Positions 1 to 7,764 of a DNA stretch of 64,000 bases are shown piece after piece (the stretch's first letter is position 1; each line of letters starts with the position of its first letter). The stretch comes from Pedobacter nanyangensis (GTDB taxonomy: Bacteria > Bacteroidota > Bacteroidia > Sphingobacteriales > Sphingobacteriaceae). The notes under the pieces were generated by a model. The model was not told the origin of the DNA. It saw nothing but the letters and a program-made list of their open reading frames with translations, and did not search any database. A program made the position numbers and the translations under genes. The DNA is taken from contig NZ_QMHO01000004.1 in NCBI RefSeq assembly GCF_003313505.1, positions 104,868 through 168,867 on the forward strand. The letters run 5' to 3'.

Positions 1-380
1 TGTTGTAACGAAAAACCCAAAGCCACAATGAACAACCCAGACAGCATTAATGGAAAAGAACCTGAATTTGCTGCCGGGTAAAATAACAAGGTACCCACAG
101 CGGAAATGCTTAAGCCTAGGGCCAAGCTATTTTTATATCCTATTTTGTTGATCAAATCTGTTTTCATGACTGCCGAAATACCGATGTAGATCAATGAGCC
201 TACGGTATAGGCGATATAGAAAGCAAAGGAGACCAATTGACTTTCAAATTGCGATAATTTAAATGCTTCTTTGAAAACGGGGATGAGTATATCGTTACTC
301 GCCGCTACGAAGCCCCAAAAGAAAAACACAGTTACTAAGGGGATAAACTGCGCCCAATTGGTTTTTACATGCTGTTCCAT
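1..380 (-). CDS. MFS sugar permease, FucP/GluP-like (5' part only)
   Basis: The visible part is the N-terminal 126 or so residues; the gene runs off the left edge of the window. The start ATG is at 378-380 (minus strand), giving MEQHVKTNWAQFIPLV as the first residues. The pattern FFFWGFVAASNDILIPVFK followed by further hydrophobic segments is typical of the fucose/glucose-galactose:H+ symporter branch of the major facilitator superfamily, inner-membrane proteins with 12 helices. Three to four membrane segments are visible. The substrate cannot be read from this fragment. A perfect palindrome at 429-467, about 50 bases upstream of the start, may be its operator. Family assignment is fairly sure, substrate is not. 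Confidence 0.8.
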   Translation of the reverse strand, partial: MEQHVKTNWAQFIPLVTVFFFWGFVAASNDILIPVFKEAFKLSQFESQLVSFAFYIAYTVGSLIYIGISAVMKTDLINKIGYKNSLALGLSISAVGTLLFYPAANSGSFPLMLSGLFIVALGFSLQ

Positions 381-428
381 ATTTGGTTAAAATTTAAGGT
401 TTGAAAAAATTTGCGCTAAACATAGCTA

Positions 429-467
429 TTTTTTTTCAAAGTGTACTTAGTACACTTTGAAAAAAAA
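429..467. promoter_or_regulatory. 39-bp perfect palindrome upstream of the MFS gene
   Basis: Two 19-base arms (429-447 and 449-467) around a single central T are perfectly inverted; the core reads GTGTACT-T-AGTACAC, flanked by eight T on the left and eight A on the right. The order T-tract/stem/A-tract is the reverse of an intrinsic terminator on either strand, so an operator for a dimeric regulator (LacI or GntR type would fit a sugar permease) is more likely. No regulator gene is visible inside the window; it may lie left of position 1. Confidence 0.5.
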
Positions 468-721
468 GCCATCGATTTGTGTGGCGATCTTCGCCAGAAA
501 GCCTGTTTTCTGGAAATGCAAAAAAAACACAAATTGGATAAAAAACAGCAACCGTTTTTATGCGTAGATTTTGAAGAAGAGATCGCTCCCTGCCATGATA
601 TCAAAGGAACTGCACCCTCACCATTCATATACTTCTGCTATTGAAGTTAAAGAGTTTATAAATAAAAATTGGCCTTTTAGCTGTGAAAATTGCATATTAG
701 CAGAAATTACAGGAACAATAA
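468..721. other. Intergenic stretch with only doubtful small ORFs
   Basis: Between the palindrome and the LysE gene there is no convincing gene. A plus-strand frame from about 441 (GTG) to 644 encodes 67 residues and another (595-729, listed separately) encodes 44. The two are in different frames and overlap, so this could be a decayed gene, but I recognise neither. Confidence 0.3.
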
Positions 722-729
722 ATGTTTGA
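595..729 (+). CDS. Possible small protein overlapping the LysE start
   Basis: An ATG at 595 opens 44 codons ending in TGA at 727-729. The last codons overlap the ATG (722) of the LysE-family gene, an arrangement compatible with translational coupling. The product would be soluble, with a CENC pair near the C-terminus (CxxC) and no signal peptide. I do not recognise it and there is no family support; chance is a serious alternative. Confidence 0.2.
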   Translation: MISKELHPHHSYTSAIEVKEFINKNWPFSCENCILAEITGTINV

Positions 730-1342
730 GGCAATCATTTTGGGTATTGGGGCGGGTCTGATTTCATCTTTTGTAACGGGCCCCGTGTTCTTTGCCATGA
801 TTAAAACCAGTATCGAGCGGGGCTTTAAGGCAGGTTTTTCTTTAGCCTCGGGTGTGATTGTAAGTGATCTTATTTTAATCAGTGTTGTACTTTTTGGTTC
901 CCAATTTTTTAAATACCAGCAAGAGTTTGACAAATATGTGGGCATTATTGGTGGTATTTTTATTGTTGGCGTGGGCATTTATTACCTGTTGTCTAATGTA
1001 AAAATCAACTATACCGAAGGCGACCATATTAAGGTAAGCAAGCGGGGCTATATTTTAAAGGGATTTTTAATGTGTATCCTTACTCCTTCTACCTTGATGT
1101 TTTGGGTGATTGTAAGTGGCATTATCTCGGTAAAGCTGAATAGCCTTCCCGAAAAGATCCTCTGTTTTTTAATTGCTATGGCGGTACAACTCTCTGTTGA
1201 TGCCCTCAAAACCTATTATGCCAGCAAACTCCGCTACCGCATTAAGGAAAACACCTTAAAGAAACTCAACAAGGTGGCCGGTGTAATCATCATCGGCTTT
1301 GCCATTTGGCTAATTATCAAAACTTATCTGCAGTTTTATTAA
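722..1342 (+). CDS. LysE/RhtB-family amino-acid exporter
   Basis: The 206-residue product has the usual length and shape of the LysE/RhtB family, inner-membrane exporters of amino acids or related small metabolites. The N-terminal GLISSFVTGPVFFAMIKTS (residues about 13-31) and the following Gly-rich helix match the family's first two membrane segments; LTPSTLMFWVIVSG near residue 120 matches the conserved loop before the fourth helix. About six hydrophobic segments can be counted. The start ATG at 722 overlaps a doubtful upstream ORF. The transported compound cannot be deduced. Confidence 0.85.
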   Translation: MFEAIILGIGAGLISSFVTGPVFFAMIKTSIERGFKAGFSLASGVIVSDLILISVVLFGSQFFKYQQEFDKYVGIIGGIFIVGVGIYYLLSNVKINYTEGDHIKVSKRGYILKGFLMCILTPSTLMFWVIVSGIISVKLNSLPEKILCFLIAMAVQLSVDALKTYYASKLRYRIKENTLKKLNKVAGVIIIGFAIWLIIKTYLQFY

Positions 1343-1404
1343 GCCTACTCCAAAGCATGGCCAAACAAGTTCGCTTGCTTATTGTTAAACCTAAAACCAA
1401 TAGC

Positions 1405-1614
1405 ATGATGGAACCTTTCGAAATTAACTTGGTTGGACAGGTATTGACAATACAACCGCGATTGAACGAAACTTACGACGTTTTTGATGGCAACGAAAAA
1501 TTGGGCGAAGTACATTCTATTTCAGTTAACGGCGGTACACGGTGGACTTCAAAAGAATTGAATGATGATTACGCTGCTCAAATTGGCGAATTGATTGACG
1601 AGCACCAACTTTAG
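1405..1614 (+). CDS. Small hypothetical protein (about 69 residues)
   Basis: The frame is open from inside the end of the LysE gene, but the first ATG codons fall at 1405 and 1408, and the product that follows (MEPFEINLVGQVLTIQPR...) reads like a compact acidic beta-rich cytosolic protein with a C-terminal helix. It lies 60 bases after the exporter on the same strand and ends three bases before the convergent TonB-like gene's stop region. Small proteins of this style, without known function, are common in Sphingobacteriaceae. I do not assign a function. The choice between 1405 and 1408 is arbitrary. Confidence 0.6.
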   Translation: MMEPFEINLVGQVLTIQPRLNETYDVFDGNEKLGEVHSISVNGGTRWTSKELNDDYAAQIGELIDEHQL

Positions 1615-2090
1615 TTTTTCTTACTTCTATCTCCAAATAACCTGTTGATAAACTCCTCGGTCATGCGCTCTATCCTACCGGAAATTTCCCCTTCTTTAAT
1701 GGTTACCAGCACGTTAATCGACACCAATTCTTCTTTCTTCCCTTTGGTAATTGCAGGTTTCCAGCCCCTAAAATCATTCAGTGCCATTACAATTTTATCT
1801 GTAACGATATGCCCTTTGGTTTCAGTGTGGCTTAACACGCAGCTCTGCCCCAGCGAATCGACCAATACCTGTACCATAATGCTGCCTTTTAGGTTATTCA
1901 CGTAAGCTTTTGAGGTCACCTCCTTAAACATTACCGCAAAAGCCGTACTGTCTACCGTGACTTTGGTATCGCCACAATCAAGACAAAAGCGGGAAGTATT
2001 GCAGTCCTCGTATTTTTTGGGAAAGATATTTTGGGCAAAAGCACTTGAAAACAGTAACAATAGCGAAAGCGATAAATAGATTTTCTTCAT
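1611..2090 (-). CDS. Exported protein with TonB C-terminal-like domain
   Basis: The 159-residue product starts with a clear signal peptide (MKKIYLSLSLLLLFSSAFAQ). The mature part contains LKGSIMVQVLVDSLGQ and a following strand/helix pattern that resembles the TonB C-terminal domain used as a stand-alone periplasmic module in Bacteroidota. A CxxC pair (CLDCG) lies near residue 39. It has no N-terminal membrane anchor of the classical TonB kind, so it probably does not energise a receptor by itself. The gene is convergent with the small protein at 1405-1614. A candidate -7 box (TAGCTTTG, minus strand) lies at 2105-2112. Confidence 0.6.
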   Translation of the reverse strand: MKKIYLSLSLLLLFSSAFAQNIFPKKYEDCNTSRFCLDCGDTKVTVDSTAFAVMFKEVTSKAYVNNLKGSIMVQVLVDSLGQSCVLSHTETKGHIVTDKIVMALNDFRGWKPAITKGKKEELVSINVLVTIKEGEISGRIERMTEEFINRLFGDRSKKN

Positions 2091-2104
2091 GATCCAAGGA
2101 GTTT

Positions 2105-2112
2105 CAAAGCTA
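2105..2112 (-). promoter_or_regulatory. Candidate -7 box TAGCTTTG
   Basis: On the minus strand this reads TAGCTTTG, a perfect match to the Bacteroidota -7 consensus TAnnTTTG, 15 bases upstream of the start of the TonB-like exported protein. No good -33 TTTG was found at the usual spacing. Confidence 0.35.
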
Positions 2113-2220
2113 AAAGCGAAGATAAAAATATTTGTGGGTTAAACATTAGGCATATCTTTCTAATGCTATTGCATCTCCTATATGTCTACGTGATTAAACC
2201 GAGCAAGTTTACCTTTATTA

Positions 2221-3252
2221 TCATTTTAGTTTCTTCCTTATTTTGCCTTTGAAGTTTTCAGATTTAATCACTGCACCTTCATCGGTAACCATTACGCAAC
2301 TGTAATCTGGAAATTGACTCAGCATAGCCAATCCTTGTTGCTTACCCAAAACCATGATGGAAGTGCTGAAACCATTGGCCATTTCGGCACTTGGGCCCAA
2401 CACCGTTACACTGATTAAACCAGTAGCCGGATAACCCGTAACGGGGTTAATGATGTGTGCGTAGCGCTTACCGTTAAACTCTACAAACTTTTCGTAACTA
2501 CCAGAAGTGGTAATGGCTTCCCTTTTTAAAGCAACAATACCAATGTAACTTTCCTCGTCAAAAGGATTGGTAATTCCCACGTGCCACGATTTGCCATCAG
2601 GTTTGGTTCCCCAAGTGGTCATATCTCCTGAAGCGTTCACAATTCCGGCCTTTACCCCTTTGGCTTCCATCAGTTCACGACCTTTATCTGCCGCATAACC
2701 TTTGCCCATGGCTCCAAAACCAATTTTCATGCCTTCTAGCTTTAAAAAGATGGTACAGGCAGCACTGTCGAGTTCAATATTTTGATAGCCTACTTTGGCT
2801 ACTGACTTTTTGATTTCGACATCGCCAGGCATGGTTTTCATTGAACCATCAAATTTCCATATCTTATCCATGGCAGCATAGCTGATATCAAAAGCCCCCT
2901 TGGTAATTATTGAAAAATATAAGGTGCGCTTGGTGAGTTCAAAAACTTCACGATCTACTTTTACGGCTTTGATGCCTGCATTACGATTTACCTCTGAAAT
3001 TTGGGAACTTGACTTCCAGTCGGAAATGAGCTCTTCTATTCGGGACATTTCTGCAATGACTTCGTCAATGTGCTGATCAGCGGTTTGCGGGTCTGCAGCC
3101 ACAATGCTGATATCGAAACGGCTGCCCATAAGCGTAACTGCTCGTTCCTTTAGCACTTGTGCATTTGCATAAAAGGTGAAGAGAAAGAAGAAGGTAAAGC
3201 TTAAGGATTGTCTCGTTATTCTTCCTCGCAATGACTGGCTTATTTTCGTCAT
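2221..3252 (-). CDS. apbE: FAD:protein FMN transferase (ApbE family)
   Basis: ApbE enzymes move FMN from FAD onto a Thr/Ser of extracytosolic redox proteins, with Mg2+ as cofactor. The product shows the family's landmarks: LMGSRFDISI near the mature N-terminus, FGAMGKGYAAD, VNASGDMTTWG, TTSGSYEKF and HIINPVTGYP. The first in-frame ATG is at 3250-3252; the longer frame to 3303 begins with TTG. From 3252 the N-terminus is MTKISQSLRGRITRQ followed by a hydrophobic stretch ending ANAQ, a plausible signal peptide for periplasmic action; 343 residues in all. The start codon and charged n-region lie inside a dispersed repeat. It follows the PepSY-reductase gene on the same strand, separated by about 240 bases of repeats. 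Confidence 0.9.
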   Translation of the reverse strand: MTKISQSLRGRITRQSLSFTFFFLFTFYANAQVLKERAVTLMGSRFDISIVAADPQTADQHIDEVIAEMSRIEELISDWKSSSQISEVNRNAGIKAVKVDREVFELTKRTLYFSIITKGAFDISYAAMDKIWKFDGSMKTMPGDVEIKKSVAKVGYQNIELDSAACTIFLKLEGMKIGFGAMGKGYAADKGRELMEAKGVKAGIVNASGDMTTWGTKPDGKSWHVGITNPFDEESYIGIVALKREAITTSGSYEKFVEFNGKRYAHIINPVTGYPATGLISVTVLGPSAEMANGFSTSIMVLGKQQGLAMLSQFPDYSCVMVTDEGAVIKSENFKGKIRKKLK

Positions 3253-3285
3253 TGCGAGTTTACGGAGCAATCTCTTAAAATGATG
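3203..3285. repeat. Dispersed repeat family 1, copy A
   Basis: The core is an inverted repeat CTCGCAATGAC (3225-3235) / GTCATTGCGAG (3248-3258), followed by TTTACGGAGCAATCTC. The same cores recur at 3334-3420, 42126-42210 and 42834-42889. This copy overlaps the 5' end of apbE. Confidence 0.8.
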
Positions 3286-3333
3286 TATGATCAAAATATT
3301 CAAATTAAAACTGATAAATAAACGAATGATTAC

Positions 3334-3423
3334 CCAAGAGATTGTTTCGTCATGCTTACTCGCAATGACGTGCCTATTTTCGTCACTGCGAGTTTACGAA
3401 GCAGTCTCTTAAAGTGATGCATA
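3334..3423. repeat. Dispersed repeat family 1, copy B (tandem to copy A)
   Basis: This copy matches copy A over about 70 bases with a few substitutions (the pattern TATTTTCGTCA-T/C-TGCGAGTTTACG then GCA-A/G-TCTCTTAAA). The two copies are offset by about 132 bases, which looks like a local tandem duplication. Confidence 0.75.
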
Positions 3424-3436
3424 GTCCAAAGATCTA

Positions 3437-3478
3437 ACTTCGTTGTGCTTTCGTTTCTCTGCACTCGAAATGACGACC
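3437..3478. repeat. Degenerate third copy of repeat family 1
   Basis: A partial match (CTTCGTTGTGCTTTCG ... CACTCGAAATGACGACC) directly before the 3' end of the PepSY-reductase gene. It preserves the 'TCG-AATGACG' core with changes. Confidence 0.45.
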
Positions 3479-3491
3479 ATAAAGCCAACGC

Positions 3492-5687
3492 TTAATAACA
3501 ATCCGTTAGCAACTGGCCCTTTTCTTTATAATACGTTAAACTTTTACCATTTATTTTCACACAAATTTCGTTCAACACCTTCTCTACGTCCTGCTGCATC
3601 TGCAAGGATCCACAAATCATGACCACACCGCCATTGCTTAACAAAAGCGCTAAAAAAGAAGCGTCATTGTGGATCAAATCCATCACGTAACAATGGTTTT
3701 GTTCTCTTGAAAAAGCAATTTGGTAGTTCTTCAGCTTATGATTATGTATCTGCTGATCGAGAAATAGCTTATGTTGCTTAATCATTTCTGTTTCTTTACG
3801 GAAACCTACATATAAATGGTTATCAGCATTTTTACGGCTCTGCAAAATCATTCCCAAAAAAGGCGCAATACCTGTTCCATTGGCAATCATGGCCAAAGGT
3901 TTGTTTTTAGGCTGATGGAAAGATTCGTTTGCCACCATTCTGGCCTTAAAAGTATCGCCTACTTTTAAATTGTTCAGATAACTGGATCCTAATCCAGATG
4001 GATGGAGTTTTACCACCAATTGTACATTTCCTTGGCACTTCGCTACCGAATATAGGCGTTCCCTGCTATCATTTGCGGGATAAATGGCCAATAAATCGCC
4101 AGAAGTAAACTTGGTACGTGTTGGGGTTCTAATGGTGAGGATAAAGGCTTGTTCAGTTGCTGAAACCTCTGTCCGATCCAATACCATCATCTTTTGCAGG
4201 CCTTTGGGCTTTTTGGCATACAGCGCTGGCGTAGTGGCCAGTTCAATAGAAGCTTGTTCACTCCATGTTCTTACCCACTGTACAAATTGAATAGGCGACT
4301 TATCGTCTACCGTGTGAAGTTCCGTTAGCGGTTTAGCCCAGGCTTGTGCAGCCAATTTTTCGTCAATCTGTTTGGCAAACTCACAAAAATCGGGGTAGGC
4401 ACGCGAACCAAACCCTATAACCGAGAAATTAACGGGATGCTTTTGTGTGAATTTATCAATCAGTTGCAATGCTTTATTCGCATTTGAAGGTGGATCGCCC
4501 AAACCATAAGTGGAAGTAAATACCAAAAGATGTTTCGCTTTAGGGAAAACCTGATATTGGTTCAACTGCGCCAAATAAGATGTTTTTCCTTGGGCAATCA
4601 ACTGCTCGTGAATAGCATTGGCAAAACGTAAAGTGCTGCCATTTTCAGTGCCTACCAACAGGATAAATTCCGCATCGCTGGTTTTATGCTTGTTCTTGAT
4701 TTTGGTTGCCCTACGTTTTAAGGTAATGGCAAAGCCCGAATAGATAAAAAACAAAATGTTGAGACAGGCAATGCCCAAAATACCCGCCCAAACCATATTG
4801 GTACGGCCGGTATGCAAATCGAGGCTTAAATTTTCAAGCACCAACGTGGTAGGGTATTTTACTTCGCTTAACACCTTACCGCTAAACTGATCAACCATCA
4901 GTTCCCGATCGCCCAATTTAAAATTATAGTACTCTTCAGGATCTTCCGCAAAAGGGAATGCTATCTTTTTAACCTCAGCTAGCTTCGTATTTTTGAACAA
5001 AGCAAAATCTTCTATTTTTTGCTGAACAGGTGTTTCATTAGGCGCTTTAATTTCTTGATGCTCGGCCTTATGTTCAGGAAAGAGCTGAAACCTTACCATG
5101 CACAAATAGGTTCCAGTAAGGGCAATAACCAGCACCGGAATAAGCATTAACCTACCTGTAATGACGTGATAATACTGCGCAAAATATTCCTTTACCACTT
5201 TAGTAAAAAACTTGGCTAAACTGCGTTGTCTTTGGATGATTAACGCCACACCAGAAATGGCAATCAATAATAGCAAAAAGGAAACGGCACCTACCATAAG
5301 CCTACCTGTCTCCTTTAAAAACATAGAACGATGCAATGCCGTAATCCATTCTATAAAAGCACTTTTTTCGATAGGCTTACCCAGAATTTTACCCGTAGTG
5401 GGATCTACATAAGCATCTACCTCGTTACCTTCTCCATCAAAACCTTTTAAGCGAACGAAACCGTTATGATCTACTTCAAGTTCACTAAGCTCAGAGAAGT
5501 TTTTTTTGAGCACGGGAATGGTTTGCGCTACGGTAATTTCGTTGAAATTAGCAGCACGGTAAGAAGGCATTTTTTCCTGGATCGCATCAATAGCAAGTAT
5601 GGCACCGGTAACCGATGCCATGACTAGAAAAAGCGATGAAATTAATGCCAATGCCAAATGGGCGTAGCGCCAAATGGATAGGGTCAT
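3492..5687 (-). CDS. PepSY-TM / flavodoxin / NADPH-flavin reductase membrane protein
   Basis: This 731-residue protein joins three parts. The first 330 residues are a PepSY-TM region with four membrane segments and conserved histidines (ALHRSMFLKETGRL, YYHVITGRLM, DLHTGRTNMVW) that could bind heme b. Residues about 345-480 form a flavodoxin domain (ILLVGTENGSTLRFA, FTSTYGLGDPPSN). Residues about 500-731 form a reductase module with an FAD site (RERLYSVAK), an NADP site (GTGIAPFLGM) and the terminal aromatic. The likely role is passing electrons from cytosolic NADPH through FAD, FMN and heme across the inner membrane. Four bases separate it from the DUF2271 gene upstream. Acceptor candidates are the DUF2271 protein or ferric iron; this is inference. 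Confidence 0.88.
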   Translation of the reverse strand: MTLSIWRYAHLALALISSLFLVMASVTGAILAIDAIQEKMPSYRAANFNEITVAQTIPVLKKNFSELSELEVDHNGFVRLKGFDGEGNEVDAYVDPTTGKILGKPIEKSAFIEWITALHRSMFLKETGRLMVGAVSFLLLLIAISGVALIIQRQRSLAKFFTKVVKEYFAQYYHVITGRLMLIPVLVIALTGTYLCMVRFQLFPEHKAEHQEIKAPNETPVQQKIEDFALFKNTKLAEVKKIAFPFAEDPEEYYNFKLGDRELMVDQFSGKVLSEVKYPTTLVLENLSLDLHTGRTNMVWAGILGIACLNILFFIYSGFAITLKRRATKIKNKHKTSDAEFILLVGTENGSTLRFANAIHEQLIAQGKTSYLAQLNQYQVFPKAKHLLVFTSTYGLGDPPSNANKALQLIDKFTQKHPVNFSVIGFGSRAYPDFCEFAKQIDEKLAAQAWAKPLTELHTVDDKSPIQFVQWVRTWSEQASIELATTPALYAKKPKGLQKMMVLDRTEVSATEQAFILTIRTPTRTKFTSGDLLAIYPANDSRERLYSVAKCQGNVQLVVKLHPSGLGSSYLNNLKVGDTFKARMVANESFHQPKNKPLAMIANGTGIAPFLGMILQSRKNADNHLYVGFRKETEMIKQHKLFLDQQIHNHKLKNYQIAFSREQNHCYVMDLIHNDASFLALLLSNGGVVMICGSLQMQQDVEKVLNEICVKINGKSLTYYKEKGQLLTDCY

Positions 5688-5690
5688 TCT

Positions 5691-6176
5691 TTATTGCGGT
5701 TGAACTTTACTAAATCTAATGTATTTGATGTATCCTTTTCCATCGGCTTTGCCTGCTAAAGCTTCTGTAGTTAAGGGAACCTCTACATCTGATAAATAAT
5801 ACTTTTGGTCTTCTACAGATGATTCGAAACGTAGCTTATAGCCTTTGTTTACTACCGCATCATCAATATCCAAATTCACCATGGTTCTGTCGCCACCACC
5901 AACAGAGGCACCGGTTTTAGCATCCAACTTTTGGGTTTTAGAGAAAAACTTGAACCACTCTTTAAATCCGTTGTACCATTTTTTGTCCTTACCCATCATG
6001 TACAAGGTTTTTTCATACTCTCCTTTGGGATTAATTAAGGAAACCACAATGTATGCGCCTTCACCTGTGTAGGCATTCATTTGCAGCATACATTTATATT
6101 TTGAAGTTTGTGCCATGGCTTGTGAAGAGAAACTCAACAACAAACCTAAGACAGCTATTTTAAGAAAAGATTTCAT
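5691..6176 (-). CDS. DUF2271 exported protein, candidate flavinylated electron acceptor
   Basis: The 161-residue product has a signal peptide (MKSFLKIAVLGLLLSFSSQA, cleavage near AMAQ) and a compact beta-rich DUF2271 domain. Residues 85-91 read DAKTGAS, which fits the motif recognised by ApbE transferases ([DN]xx[ST]GA[ST]); Thr88 would be the FMN-linked residue. The apbE gene and a membrane flavin reductase are in the same operon, which makes this a good candidate for a periplasmic flavoprotein reduced by the PepSY protein. The motif is seen; the modification is inferred. The stop is four bases before the reductase start. Confidence 0.82.
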   Translation of the reverse strand: MKSFLKIAVLGLLLSFSSQAMAQTSKYKCMLQMNAYTGEGAYIVVSLINPKGEYEKTLYMMGKDKKWYNGFKEWFKFFSKTQKLDAKTGASVGGGDRTMVNLDIDDAVVNKGYKLRFESSVEDQKYYLSDVEVPLTTEALAGKADGKGYIKYIRFSKVQPQ

Positions 6177-6206
6177 GGATATATCTACAGTATTAGTATT
6201 GGGAAG

Positions 6207-7703
6207 TTAGTTTTTAAGGAAGTCTACAGAAATGTTCTTTTTAGATAGGAATTCATTTTCCGAAGCTAGATCAAAAGCAGTTTCGTCGAATTCTGTTTTC
6301 AAGCTTTTATCGGCACCCGAAGCAATCAGATATTTAAGGATTTCGTCGTCTTTTGAAATTAGAGCAGCTCTGTGCAGTACGGTTAAACCTTCTTTGTTTT
6401 TGGCATTGATATCGATTTTTAGCGCTGCCAATTTTTTCAATAAACCTAAATCAGCTTTTGCAATGGCGATGTGGTATAAAGTGCTGCCATCTTTTTGAGG
6501 ACCTTCCACGTTTAGTCCCTTTGATTTTAGCAAGCTTAGTTTCTCTGCAAACTCATCTTTGGCATTGGCACCAGCTTGAGGACCTGCAGGTCTGTAGTTT
6601 TGTACCACAAAGTAAGCGAGGTTATGTCCAGCTTGGTCTTCAATTTTTACGTTAGCCCCTTTATTTAGCAAAAAAGCAACCACTTCTGGAGAACCTGTAG
6701 CTACCGCCGCTGTTAAGGCAGATTCGCCTCTTTCGTTTACGGCGTTGATGTTTTTAACTTTTGGAGCCAACAATTCTACCACGGCTAAGTTTTTACCGCC
6801 AGCAGCATTCATAAGAGGTGTTACTCCTTCTGCATCAGTTTTATTTACATCAACTCCTTTTGCCAGAAAATACTTGATGATTTCCTCTTGATTGGGTTTA
6901 CGCACAATGGTGTGTAATACATTACCGCTTTTGTTCGCAAAGTTTGGATTAAGTTTAAGCTCCTCTACCAAATATTGATAAGACGCTATTGGTGCAGCAG
7001 TACCACGTCCGCCTTGCGACATAAAAATTAAAGCGGCATTGGTAGCTTTCACGCCTTTACCTAATAAGTTCTTCAATACTTCTACATTACCACTTTTAGC
7101 CGCATAGTCGAATGCAGTGGCTCCTTCGGCATCTACATCTTTTAAGGAAAGTCCTTTAGAAATCAAGTAGTTGGCAATGGCTAAATCACTATCATTAGCA
7201 ATACCTAATAACAATAAATTGGCGCCATTTTTATATTTCTTTTTAAGATCAATACCACCTTTTACGAAAGCATCATAAACCGCTACGTTTTTTTGTCCGC
7301 CTGATATGGCAAAAACAATAGGTTCACTTCCGTGGCTATCTGGCGTTTGCAGATCTGAACCTTTCGCAATCAAATATTCTACCAGCTCTGCATTGCCTCT
7401 TAGCGCTGCCCAATGTAAATAAATACGGCTATCATGCGTAATTTTAGCTACGCCATTCCCTGGTTGTTCTACCAAAAATTTAATGGTTTCAGTAGGCGCA
7501 TTGTTATTGATGGCCATGGTCGTGGCATCAAAGGCTCTAGGATCTAGCGCCGCTGGATTGTTTCCCTTGGCAATTTCGGCCTTTACTGTTTCTACCGTAG
7601 GGTTTTGTTTCCAAAAATCAGCTTGTAACAACGTATTTTTATTTTGTGCCTTTACTGAGCCAAGCCCAAGAACAAATGCGGCAACGAACATTACTTTTTT
7701 CAT
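6207..7703 (-). CDS. Exported ankyrin-repeat protein
   Basis: This 498-residue protein starts with a signal peptide (MKKVMFVAAFVLGLGSVKAQ) and is otherwise made of roughly ten to eleven ankyrin-type repeats (for example LHWAALRGNAELVEYLIAKG, TPLMNAAGGKNLAVVELL, LHRAALISKDDEILKYLIAS). Ankyrin repeats bind proteins, so a scaffolding role in the periplasm or at the cell surface is likely. It is the first gene of the flavin operon: 30 bases separate it from the DUF2271 gene and the start is preceded by a palindromic operator candidate at 7742-7764. How it contributes to the redox pathway is unknown. Confidence 0.85.
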   Translation of the reverse strand: MKKVMFVAAFVLGLGSVKAQNKNTLLQADFWKQNPTVETVKAEIAKGNNPAALDPRAFDATTMAINNNAPTETIKFLVEQPGNGVAKITHDSRIYLHWAALRGNAELVEYLIAKGSDLQTPDSHGSEPIVFAISGGQKNVAVYDAFVKGGIDLKKKYKNGANLLLLGIANDSDLAIANYLISKGLSLKDVDAEGATAFDYAAKSGNVEVLKNLLGKGVKATNAALIFMSQGGRGTAAPIASYQYLVEELKLNPNFANKSGNVLHTIVRKPNQEEIIKYFLAKGVDVNKTDAEGVTPLMNAAGGKNLAVVELLAPKVKNINAVNERGESALTAAVATGSPEVVAFLLNKGANVKIEDQAGHNLAYFVVQNYRPAGPQAGANAKDEFAEKLSLLKSKGLNVEGPQKDGSTLYHIAIAKADLGLLKKLAALKIDINAKNKEGLTVLHRAALISKDDEILKYLIASGADKSLKTEFDETAFDLASENEFLSKKNISVDFLKN

Positions 7704-7733
7704 TTTGAAGAATGGGATTATGAATTCGCTTGC

Positions 7734-7764
7734 GAAATTACTTATTTAGACTAAGTCTACATAA
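7734..7764 (-). promoter_or_regulatory. Operator-like palindrome and -7 box of the flavin operon
   Basis: A 23-bp palindrome with one mismatch (TTATTTAGACT-A-AGTCTACATAA, 7742-7764) directly abuts a near-consensus -7 box (TAATTTCG on the minus strand, 7734-7741), about 31 bases upstream of the ankyrin gene's ATG. The position suits repression. Its length and AT-rich shape are those of Fur/DtxR-class metal-responsive boxes; that identity is inferred. Confidence 0.5.

Noticed and set aside
1306..1404. Extension of the 69-residue protein into the LysE gene
   Set aside because: It begins with TTG inside the exporter gene and reads in another frame; the ATG codons at 1405/1408 are better.
3253..3303. 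ApbE start at the TTG at 3303
   Set aside because: It adds a basic stretch before a plausible signal peptide and uses a rarer start codon; the ATG at 3252 gives a normal signal peptide.
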